Positions 1 through 4,263 of a stretch of DNA of 5,537 nt are shown piece after piece; within the stretch, counting starts at the first letter, position 1, and the number at the start of each line of letters is the position of its first letter. A program made the translations under genes and the position numbers. This DNA is from Nitrososphaerota archaeon (GTDB lineage: Archaea; Thermoproteota; Nitrososphaeria; Nitrososphaerales; UBA183). The notes under the pieces are model-generated. The model searched no databases. It worked only from the letters and a program-made list of their open reading frames with translations, and had not been told where the DNA came from. The stretch is from NCBI GenBank assembly GCA_029784795.1, contig JAFMAW010000062.1:1-5537 (forward strand), given 5' to 3'.

Positions 1-666
1 GTGTTCTCTGTGAAGCTCCCCAGGCTGCTCACCCACGACAAGAGGCTGGACCTGTCTCAGGGAGCCGAAGCGGACCTGATCAGGTTCCTTGGCCTGTTGA
101 GGCCTCTAATCGACGCGGGGAAGCTGGGACCGGTCCTCGCGCAGCTCCCCCCGAGCTACTCATTCAAGGATGACTTCGAGAAGCTGAAAGGGTTCTTCGA
201 TAGGGCCCCCGAGGACGTCATGTTCGCGGTAGAGTTCCGACACCCCTCGTGGCTGAGGGAGGACGTCTGGTCGTATCTTCGGGACCGGAACCTCGCGAAT
301 GTGATCGTAGATGAGCCCCTCCTCCCTCCTGACACGGTGGTGACGGCTGACTTCGCCTTCATCAGATGGCATGGGAGGGGGAGCCGGCCTTGGTACAACT
401 ATAGGTACACCGACGGCGAACTCGACGGTTGGGTCCCGAAGGTGAAGGATGTCATATCAGGAGTGAAGAAGACCTTCGGCTACTTCAACAACCACTTCAA
501 GGGGTTCGCCGTGGAGAACTCGTTTAAGATGATGGAGAAGCTCGAGATGTCGACGCCTCTTCAGGATGAAGCGAGGGCCAAGGCGACCAGGTTCATCGCC
601 ACGGGGAGAAGGGACGTGGGCGAGGGGAGCATCCTCGAGTTCGTCGGCCAGGGGAGCGACAGGTGA
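1..666 (+). CDS. DUF72 (YecE-like) family protein, 5'-truncated at the window edge
   Basis: The visible 221 residues are the C-terminal three quarters of a DUF72/YecE-like TIM-barrel-type protein. Conserved blocks in order are FSVKLPRLLTHDKRL (residues 2-16), the LAQLPPSY strand (46-53), FAVEFRHPSWL (75-85), IRWHGR (121-126), the WYNYRY-DGEL segment (131-141) and YFNNHFKGFAVENS (161-174). In full-length relatives the FSVKLPR block follows some 60-70 residues that begin with a GTSGW-like motif. The GTG at base 1 is therefore best read as an internal valine codon, with the true start lying outside the window. The family is widespread in bacteria and archaea and its biochemical role is not settled; the conserved His, Glu and Arg residues suggest a catalytic or nucleic-acid-related function, but this is inference. 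The TGA stop overlaps the GTG start of the next gene by 4 nt (GTGA), so the two are probably translationally coupled. Family assignment is secure; function is unknown. Confidence 0.9.
   Translation: MFSVKLPRLLTHDKRLDLSQGAEADLIRFLGLLRPLIDAGKLGPVLAQLPPSYSFKDDFEKLKGFFDRAPEDVMFAVEFRHPSWLREDVWSYLRDRNLANVIVDEPLLPPDTVVTADFAFIRWHGRGSRPWYNYRYTDGELDGWVPKVKDVISGVKKTFGYFNNHFKGFAVENSFKMMEKLEMSTPLQDEARAKATRFIATGRRDVGEGSILEFVGQGSDR
651..656 (+). promoter_or_regulatory. Shine-Dalgarno-like site for the NAD-kinase-family gene
   Basis: GGGGAG lies 6 nt before the GTG at 663, inside the end of the DUF72 gene. It supports the GTG that overlaps the upstream stop codon as the start, as expected for an internal operon gene. 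The first genes of transcripts in this window show no such site. The match is partial, so confidence is moderate. Confidence 0.45.
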
Positions 667-1454
667 AAGCGGCTCTCCTGTTAGATGGCGAGGCGCCCAA
701 AGTCGCGCCAGGCGAACTGAGGAGGATAGTCATGAAAGCCGGGATAGAAGTGGGAGAGGCAAAGGCTGACTTTGGCATCGTCGTTGGTGGGGATGGGCGA
801 TTCAGCAGATACGGGCGGACGGAGAAGATCCCGCTGCTCTTCGTGGGCGTGCGGTCGAAGGGGGCGATCGGATCCAAGGCTCGCCTCGCCCAGACCGTCC
901 TCGACGAGCTCCCTGAGGCGTTGGCAAGAATCAGGGCCGGAGGCTATGAGATAGATGAACATCGACGGTTGAGGGTCATCAAGGGGACAAGGGTACTTGG
1001 AGAGGTGTTCACTGATGTCTATCTTCAGAGGGGTGCCGAAGGAAGCTGCCTCCGCTACAAGTTGAAGGTGTCGGGCAAAGGGGCAGAATTCGAAGAGGCG
1101 GCCATAGCAGACGGAATCGTGGTTGCCACGAGAGCGGGGGCCACGGGCTATTACTCCTACGTCGACAGAATCGGAAGGAACGTGGTCGAGCCTTCGGCGT
1201 TCGCCCGTATCGGGAGGGACGAAGTGGGGATATGTCATATCACGCCGACCTACACCGAAAGGCTCGGTGTTGGGACCCACCCCCTGAGATACACTGTCCC
1301 CTGGGGGAGCAAGATAGAGATTTCACTGTCCAGGGAGGCTGACGCGAGGCTCTTCGGCGTCACAGATAGCCGTGCGGGGATCAAGGTCTCGATGGGAGAG
1401 AAGGTCTCCATAGCGGCGGGGAAGGAAGTAACGAAGGTGATGACTCTGCCTTGA
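663..1454 (+). CDS. NAD(+)/NADH kinase-family protein (divergent archaeal form)
   Basis: This 263-residue protein has the fold signature of ATP-NAD kinases, which phosphorylate NAD to NADP in the cytoplasm. A first strand leads to VVGGDG (41-45 region; G42 G43 D44 G45), the phosphate-binding motif with the catalytic Asp. It is followed by the strand IPLLFVGV (56-63) and a G-A-I-G turn. The second domain holds DGIVVATRAGATGYYSY (150-166), which aligns with the family's DG...TPTGSTAY block. Length is normal. Two things are odd. The usual Asn-Glu that contacts NAD appears as Thr117-Asp118 (VFTDVYLQRG), and the TPTGST loop is TRAGAT. The protein may therefore be a divergent archaeal NAD kinase or a relative with another nucleotide or lipid substrate. 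The GTG start overlaps the DUF72 stop by 4 nt and is preceded by GGGGAG at 6 nt. Fold assignment is firm; the exact substrate is inferred. Confidence 0.82.
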   Translation: MKAALLLDGEAPKVAPGELRRIVMKAGIEVGEAKADFGIVVGGDGRFSRYGRTEKIPLLFVGVRSKGAIGSKARLAQTVLDELPEALARIRAGGYEIDEHRRLRVIKGTRVLGEVFTDVYLQRGAEGSCLRYKLKVSGKGAEFEEAAIADGIVVATRAGATGYYSYVDRIGRNVVEPSAFARIGRDEVGICHITPTYTERLGVGTHPLRYTVPWGSKIEISLSREADARLFGVTDSRAGIKVSMGEKVSIAAGKEVTKVMTLP

Positions 1455-1464
1455 AGGCCGCACG

Positions 1465-1572
1465 ATGCGATTGGTCCACGCCGGTGGCAGTATGCTCGAC
1501 AGCATCGCAGATGCAGGCCAGGGGGTCGAAGACGCGCGGGGTTTCCCCGCCTCAATAGCCAAGTGTTACTGA
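1465..1572 (+). CDS. Possible 35-codon small ORF (doubtful)
   Basis: An ATG at 1465, ten bases after the preceding stop, opens a 35-codon frame ending in TGA at 1570-1572, just before the TATA box of the next gene. Its third codon positions are GC-rich (about two thirds), similar to the neighbours. The product starts MRLVHAGGSM and matches nothing I recognise; it has no membrane segment and no cysteine motif. The stretch also contains several short hairpins, so the composition could reflect RNA structure instead of coding. In this GC-rich DNA a frame of this length can arise by chance. I list it only so that it can be tested. Confidence 0.15.
   Translation: MRLVHAGGSMLDSIADAGQGVEDARGFPASIAKCY
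1492..1550 (+). other. Hairpin cluster in the spacer after the NAD-kinase-family gene
   Basis: Three short perfect inverted repeats are visible: ATGCT-CGAC-AGCAT (1492-1505), the overlapping and mutually exclusive GCATC-GCA-GATGC (1502-1514), and GCGGGG-TTT-CCCCGC (1536-1550). The last is the strongest, with six G/C pairs and a three-base loop. No T-run follows, so it does not look like a standard archaeal oligo-T terminator. It could still stabilise the 3' end of the upstream mRNA or help separate it from the next promoter. Confidence 0.35.
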
Positions 1573-1573
1573 G

Positions 1574-1613
1574 GCAAGAAGTATATAGTAGCTATTCTTG
1601 CTACCAGCGTGAT
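1574..1613 (+). promoter_or_regulatory. TATA promoter of the AbrB-PhoU gene with flanking inverted repeat
   Basis: TATATAG at 1582-1588 follows a purine-rich GGCAAGAAG that could serve as the BRE. About 26 nt downstream of the box centre falls near 1611, a few bases before TTG 1614, which gives an almost leaderless transcript. The box is flanked by a perfect 7-bp inverted repeat, GCAAGAA (1574-1580) and TTCTTGC (1595-1601). A second inverted repeat, GTAGC-tattctt-GCTAC (1588-1604), overlaps the right arm. A factor bound here would block TBP/TFB, so this is a candidate operator, possibly for autoregulation by the AbrB-type domain encoded downstream. Confidence 0.55.
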
Positions 1614-2654
1614 TTGACGGGCGAATCCAGAAGGCAGGAATTCAGGAGGGTACAAAAGACTGGAGGGGACAGCTTCGTGGTCTCCCTTCCAAAGAGTTGG
1701 GTAATCGACGTTGGATTGAGGCCGAAGGACCCCGTGGCCGTGCTCGTGCAGCCTGACTCTTCGCTCCTGATCGTCCCTAGAAGAGACTTGCGCGCGGCGT
1801 CCAAATCGGAAGCCACCCTGGAGTCGGCACAGGGGCTCGACAAGGATTTCCTGCTGAGGCACTTCATTTCGTACTACCTGGCCGGCTATGACACCATCAG
1901 AGTGACCCTCGGCAGGTCGGACTCTGGACTTCGGGGATTCATCAGGGAGGGGATAAGGCGGAAGCTGGTCGGCGTGGAGATAATCGAGGAGTCGTCTGGA
2001 GGCATTCTCACGCAGTGTCTTTCTGGCTACATTGACCTTCCACTGAAGAAGGCCCTCGAAAGGATGGCCATCATTGCGGGGGGCATGCTGACGGACGCGG
2101 TCGGTGTCCTGCAGGGAGGGACAAAGGGTATGTCGGAGGAAGTCATAGAACGCGACGACGAGGTCGACAGGTTCTATCATTTCCTACTCAGGCAGCTGAA
2201 CATAGCAGTGAGAGACAGGTCGGTGATTCAGGAAATAGGGCTGAAATCGACGAGAGACTGTCTGGGGTACAGGCTGGTGGTCAAGAACGTAGAGAGGGTA
2301 GCCGACCACGCGGCTAGCATAGCCGCTGAAGCGGAGAACCTTCGGATGCTCCCGGAGCAGGCAATCAAGAAGATTCAGGAGACGACGGCGCTCTCCAAGA
2401 AGGTGTTCGACAGCTCCATTGCCTCTCTACTCCGCCTCGACGGCAAGATGGCGGAGGAGGCGATTGCGAAGTCAAAGGAGGTCTTGCAGATGGAAGGTAA
2501 GATCAGCAGCGAAATGCTGGCGCCTAGGATGAGCGGAGCTCAGGTCGCCTCTGCGAAGCTCATGCTCGAGAGCATTAGAAGGACCGCTGAATATGGGTCT
2601 GACATAGCTGAAATCGCCATCGACCTGACAGTCGCGGAGCCCCTGGTGACCTGA
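1614..2654 (+). CDS. AbrB-domain PhoU-like phosphate/transcription regulator
   Basis: With the TTG at 1614 as start the product has 346 residues. Residues about 9-57 form a swapped-hairpin SpoVT/AbrB-type domain (RRVQKTGGDSFVVSLPKSWV, then a GL-x-x-x-D-x-V turn). After a linker of roughly 80 residues comes an all-helical PhoU-like region (about 145-340). Its first repeat has ERDDEVDRFYHFLLRQL (179-195) and NVERVADHAASIA (225-237). A second repeat has ESIRRTAEYGSDIAEIAIDL (319-338). The E/D-rich helices resemble the metal-binding motifs of PhoU. Archaeal AbrB-PhoU fusions are annotated as phosphate uptake regulators, thought to bind DNA and respond to phosphate status; no pst genes are visible here. 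A GTG at 1563 would add 17 residues, but it places the TATA box inside the gene and the added residues are not domain-like, so TTG 1614 is preferred. The gene appears monocistronic. Confidence 0.85.
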   Translation: MTGESRRQEFRRVQKTGGDSFVVSLPKSWVIDVGLRPKDPVAVLVQPDSSLLIVPRRDLRAASKSEATLESAQGLDKDFLLRHFISYYLAGYDTIRVTLGRSDSGLRGFIREGIRRKLVGVEIIEESSGGILTQCLSGYIDLPLKKALERMAIIAGGMLTDAVGVLQGGTKGMSEEVIERDDEVDRFYHFLLRQLNIAVRDRSVIQEIGLKSTRDCLGYRLVVKNVERVADHAASIAAEAENLRMLPEQAIKKIQETTALSKKVFDSSIASLLRLDGKMAEEAIAKSKEVLQMEGKISSEMLAPRMSGAQVASAKLMLESIRRTAEYGSDIAEIAIDLTVAEPLVT

Positions 2655-2712
2655 AAGGCCGTAGCAATAGCTCAATGCAGCTCTGGCGCGAAGATTCTCT
2701 TGATAATTTGTG

Positions 2713-2806
2713 TGGGCCGGAAGGGATTCGAACCCTTGGCCTCCCGATTATCAGTCGGGTGCTCTAGCCAAGCTACTCCCCGAGTTAGGGTCTGAGCTAC
2801 CAGCCC
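2713..2806 (-). tRNA. tRNA-Ile (GAT) with a putative 19-nt D-loop intron
   Basis: On the minus strand the acceptor arms GGGCTGG (2806-2800) and CCGGCCC (2720-2714) pair with one U-G wobble, and the discriminator is A at 2713. The anticodon arm is CCCGA-CTGATAA-TCGGG, giving anticodon GAT (Ile). The T arm is AAGGG-TTCGAAT-CCCTT and the variable loop has 5 nt. CCA is not encoded. The D stem GCTC/GAGC is present, but its loop has 29 nt where about 10 are expected. Removing 19 nt restores a standard AGCTTGGCTA loop and a 75-nt tRNA. The T-arm complement mimics a coding frame on the plus strand, which is a common false gene call. Confidence 0.9.
2775..2793 (-). other. Putative tRNA-Ile intron in the D-loop (bulge-helix-bulge)
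   Basis: The insert is 19 nt; its exact ends can slide by up to 2 nt because AG is repeated at both junctions (2773-2791 to 2775-2793). A relaxed bulge-helix-bulge fold can be drawn. Exonic AGC (2798-2796) pairs with GCT (2773-2771). Three-nt bulges TCA and GTA follow, then a tandem G-A pair, three C-G pairs and a 6-nt loop. Cutting after the second base of each bulge would place the intron between tRNA positions 13 and 14. The fold is drawn by eye. Confidence 0.65.
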
Positions 2807-2828
2807 AGCGTCCGGGGCCCTTGGCTTG

Positions 2829-2840
2829 CTCTATAAGCGT
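2829..2840 (-). promoter_or_regulatory. TATA box for tRNA-Ile
   Basis: Read on the minus strand, CTTATAG (2837-2831) is centred 28 nt upstream of the tRNA 5' end at 2806, the usual archaeal spacing. The surrounding spacer is GC-rich, so the AT-rich patch stands out. Confidence 0.6.
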
Positions 2841-2895
2841 GCGAGTGACTGCAGCCCCGAGAAGTGGCTCCGTCCAGGACCGCCTTAACCCCCTT

Positions 2896-2906
2896 TAGTT
2901 TAAAAC
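2896..2906 (+). promoter_or_regulatory. TATA box for tRNA-Ala
   Basis: TTTAAAA at 2899-2905, within the AT-rich patch TTAGTTTAAAAC, is centred about 30 nt before the tRNA-Ala 5' end at 2932. Start of transcription would fall a few bases before the mature 5' end. Together with the opposite TATA box near 2834 this makes the 125-bp spacer a divergent tRNA promoter region. Confidence 0.6.
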
Positions 2907-2931
2907 GCCCAGAAGAAACGTCGCCGAACGT

Positions 2932-3024
2932 GGGCCGGTAGTTCAGCGGTACGAACGTCCGCCTTGCACGCGGAAGAACCCCGAAAGGGCTCCAAGGTCG
3001 GGGGTTCAATTCCCCCCCGGTCCA
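2932..3024 (+). tRNA. tRNA-Ala (TGC) with a putative 20-nt variable-region intron
   Basis: Acceptor arms GGGCCGG (2932-2938) and CCGGTCC (3017-3023) pair with one G-U, and the discriminator is A at 3024; CCA is not encoded (CCT follows). The D stem is GTTC/GAAC with an 8-nt loop that has a C where A21 is normally found. The anticodon arm is TCCGC-CTTGCAC-GCGGA, giving TGC (Ala) at 2965-2967. The T arm is GGGGG-TTCAATT-CCCCC. Between the anticodon and T arms there are 25 nt where 5 are expected. Removing 20 nt leaves AGGTC, a standard variable loop, and a 73-nt tRNA. It is not a long-variable-arm type, since alanine tRNAs are class I. Confidence 0.9.
2975..2994 (+). other. Putative tRNA-Ala intron at the variable loop
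   Basis: The 20-nt insert can slide by up to 2 nt (2975-2994 to 2977-2996) because AG borders both junctions. With cuts in the bulges GA|A and CA|A, an inner helix forms: G2976-C2992, A2977-U2991, an A-C mismatch, then three C-G pairs closing a CGAAA loop. The outer exon helix is poor, so this is a relaxed bulge-helix-bulge at best. The position corresponds to tRNA 43/44, a non-canonical intron site. Confidence 0.6.
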
Positions 3025-3036
3025 CCTTCTCCTAAC

Positions 3037-3067
3037 CTCTATATCTCTCGGTGTCGCCTGCTAGCAT
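3037..3067 (+). promoter_or_regulatory. TATA promoter of the CBS gene
   Basis: CTCTATATC at 3037-3045 is centred 26 nt before the ATG at 3068, so the mRNA would be leaderless. It starts only 13 nt after the tRNA-Ala 3' end; the intervening CT-rich stretch may also terminate tRNA transcription. There is no Shine-Dalgarno sequence before the ATG, which fits a leaderless mRNA. Confidence 0.6.
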
Positions 3068-3535
3068 ATGACCCAAGAAGAAGCTACAGTCTCAAATGTG
3101 ATGTCGCAGAGGGTGATGACTGTCGAACTGAACGTCACTGCCAAGGATTGCGCGAAGGCCATGTCGAAGAAGGGGGTAAGCTGCGCAGTCATCACGCAGA
3201 GCGGGTCGGCCATAGGGATAGTAACCGAGCGCGACCTCGTGTCCAAGGTGCTTGCGGAGCCGATAGAAGCGAAGAACGTTCTTGTGCGTGACATAATGTC
3301 CACGCCCCTGATCACCATTGGTCCCGGCGCCCCTGTTTCAGGGGCTGCTGAGTTGATGGCCAGGTATCGGATCAGGAGGCTTGTCGTCGTTGACCAGGGA
3401 GGTACCCTCGTGGGGATAGTCACGACCGGAGACATCGCCAGGACCCTGGCCGAGGGCCAGGGCTACCGCGAAGCGACTTTGAACGCGATGGCGCGGTACA
3501 GCGAAGGCAAGCTGGACAACGGTCCCTACCAGTAG
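3068..3535 (+). CDS. Two-CBS-domain protein
   Basis: This 155-residue protein is essentially one Bateman module. CBS1 spans about residues 8-62, starting at VMSQRVMTV, with the ligand-type motif G50-IV-T53-ER-D56. CBS2 spans about 74-128, starting at DIMSTPLITI, with G116-IV-T119-TG-D122. The Thr and Asp in each motif are those that contact ribose and phosphate of adenine nucleotides in nucleotide-binding CBS proteins, so binding of AMP, ATP or a related ligand is likely. A short tail of about 25 residues follows, with no further domain. Stand-alone archaeal CBS proteins usually act as energy sensors or regulators of a partner, which cannot be named from this context. The ATG sits 26 nt after a TATA box. 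The gene converges on hsp20, with only 2 nt between the two stop codons. Confidence 0.9.
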   Translation: MTQEEATVSNVMSQRVMTVELNVTAKDCAKAMSKKGVSCAVITQSGSAIGIVTERDLVSKVLAEPIEAKNVLVRDIMSTPLITIGPGAPVSGAAELMARYRIRRLVVVDQGGTLVGIVTTGDIARTLAEGQGYREATLNAMARYSEGKLDNGPYQ

Positions 3536-3540
3536 GCCTA
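3533..3540. other. Palindrome formed by two convergent stop codons
   Basis: TAGGCCTA contains the TAG stop of the CBS gene (3533-3535) and, on the other strand, the TAG stop of hsp20 (3540-3538), separated by GC. With no spacer, transcripts from either side must run into the opposite gene, or terminate within it, so overlapping antisense 3' ends are expected. No T-run terminator is visible on either strand. Confidence 0.6.
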
Positions 3541-4134
3541 TTCGACGCGGAGTCTGACCCCGGCTGACCGCGAAGTCCTCAGCGGGATGGTTACCTCGAG
3601 TATCCCGTTGTTGTAGGCGGACTTGGCGCCTTTCGGGTCCACTACTCCAGGGAGGTCCAGCTCCTTGTGGTATCCCCTGCCTCCGCTCTCCACCGAAATC
3701 GCCATGGTCTTCTCGTTCACCGTCACCTCGATGTCCTCCTTCTTCACGCCCGGCATCTCCGCTATCACACGGACTTCCTTGTCCGAGCTGACGACGTCGA
3801 CCAGAGGCTCACGCTTGTCTTGGATAGCGTTCAGAGCCTTGCCTTCCTTGCGCCTTACGTTCCCGAATTCCCTCACCACCGGCTTCCCATCTGGACCGAT
3901 GGTCACCGAGTACCCATAGACAATAGGCCCGATCTCCTTCCTCACCCTGCCCTCGGGAGTCTTTGACTCTCTGACGAGGCTTTTCGGGAGATCCTTCTCG
4001 AGGTCCTTGAACTCCTCAGAGAACGCTCTTTCCATTTCCCTCATCATCTCATCGATGTCAGGGAGTCCCCAGGGCCCAAAGGGAGACCCGCGCCTTCTGC
4101 GGGCATTCCAGTGGTCTCTGTCGTCGCTTTCCAT
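3538..4134 (-). CDS. Hsp20/alpha-crystallin-family small heat-shock protein
   Basis: This 198-residue protein is an ATP-independent holdase chaperone of the cytoplasm that keeps unfolding proteins soluble and normally assembles into large oligomers. The alpha-crystallin domain covers about residues 108-186: EPLVDVVSSDKEVRVIAEMPGV, KEDIEV, the YHKELDLPG strand, and the hallmark SAYNNGILEVTIPL (172-185) with its conserved Asn-Gly-x-Leu. The C-terminal tail ends VRLRVE, which can supply the I/V-x-I/V-type anchoring motif. The N-terminal region is long (107 residues). It starts charged (RDHWNARRRRG), continues with a likely amphipathic helix (27-48), and includes a VTIGPDGKPVVREFG segment (77-91) seen in archaeal members. 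The ATG lies a few bases after the predicted start site of a strong TATA promoter. The gene is divergent from htpX, another stress-linked gene. Identification is firm. Confidence 0.95.
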   Translation of the reverse strand: MESDDRDHWNARRRRGSPFGPWGLPDIDEMMREMERAFSEEFKDLEKDLPKSLVRESKTPEGRVRKEIGPIVYGYSVTIGPDGKPVVREFGNVRRKEGKALNAIQDKREPLVDVVSSDKEVRVIAEMPGVKKEDIEVTVNEKTMAISVESGGRGYHKELDLPGVVDPKGAKSAYNNGILEVTIPLRTSRSAGVRLRVE

Positions 4135-4179
4135 GGATGTCCGTATCCCAAGTACCCGCGGATGGATTTATCCCTTTCA
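4135..4179 (-). promoter_or_regulatory. hsp20 promoter (BRE/TATA)
   Basis: On the minus strand, GGATAAATCC (4173-4164) is preceded by the purine-rich TGAAAGGG (4179-4172), which resembles a good BRE. Start of transcription about 26 nt on, near 4142, gives a leader of about 8 nt before the ATG at 4134. It is the best-looking promoter in the window. Confidence 0.65.
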
Positions 4180-4202
4180 TTGAGGTTAGGCCTCAAGGCC
4201 TT
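4180..4202. promoter_or_regulatory. Palindromic candidate operator between hsp20 and htpX
   Basis: TTGAGG-TTAGG-CCTCAA (4180-4196) is a perfect 6-bp inverted repeat with a 5-nt centre. It directly abuts the BRE of hsp20 on the upstream side. It overlaps a second palindrome, AAGGCCTT (4195-4202), so AGGCCT occurs twice 8 bp apart. The site sits between two divergent stress genes, which is suitable for a shared regulator; none is identified here. Confidence 0.4.
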
Positions 4203-4214
4203 CGGGTCGGAGAC

Positions 4215-4263
4215 GCGATTTCGCAAAATGCTTTTACACGCGCAGTCCTATCCTGAAAATTGA
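4215..4263 (+). promoter_or_regulatory. htpX promoter
   Basis: CTTTTAC (4231-4237) is centred 30 nt before the ATG at 4264 and gives a leader of only a few bases. The upstream CAAAAT could act as BRE. A small inverted repeat, GCGA-TT-TCGC (4215-4224), lies just upstream. There is no Shine-Dalgarno sequence before the ATG. Confidence 0.5.

Noticed and set aside
681..1280. Long minus-strand ORF (199 codons) opposite the NAD-kinase-family gene
   Set aside because: The plus strand has clear family motifs; the minus frame is a GC-driven shadow with no recognisable domain.
1437..1443. GTGATGA resembling the C box of a C/D guide RNA (also near 3112)
   Set aside because: Both copies lie in coding sequence and no D box (CTGA) with suitable spacing and C'/D' pair follows.
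1536..1550. GCGGGG-TTT-CCCCGC as an intrinsic terminator
   Set aside because: No T-run follows; archaeal termination depends mainly on oligo-T, so it is listed only as a hairpin.
2710..2898. Plus-strand 62-codon ORF starting MWAGRDSNPWPPDYQSGAL
   Set aside because: It is the reverse complement of tRNA-Ile read as protein; the AGRDSNP-PPDYQSGAL string is a classic false gene from antisense tRNA.
2797..3009. Minus-strand 70-codon ORF across tRNA-Ala
   Set aside because: It lies over the antisense of tRNA-Ala and the divergent promoter spacer; no protein-like features.
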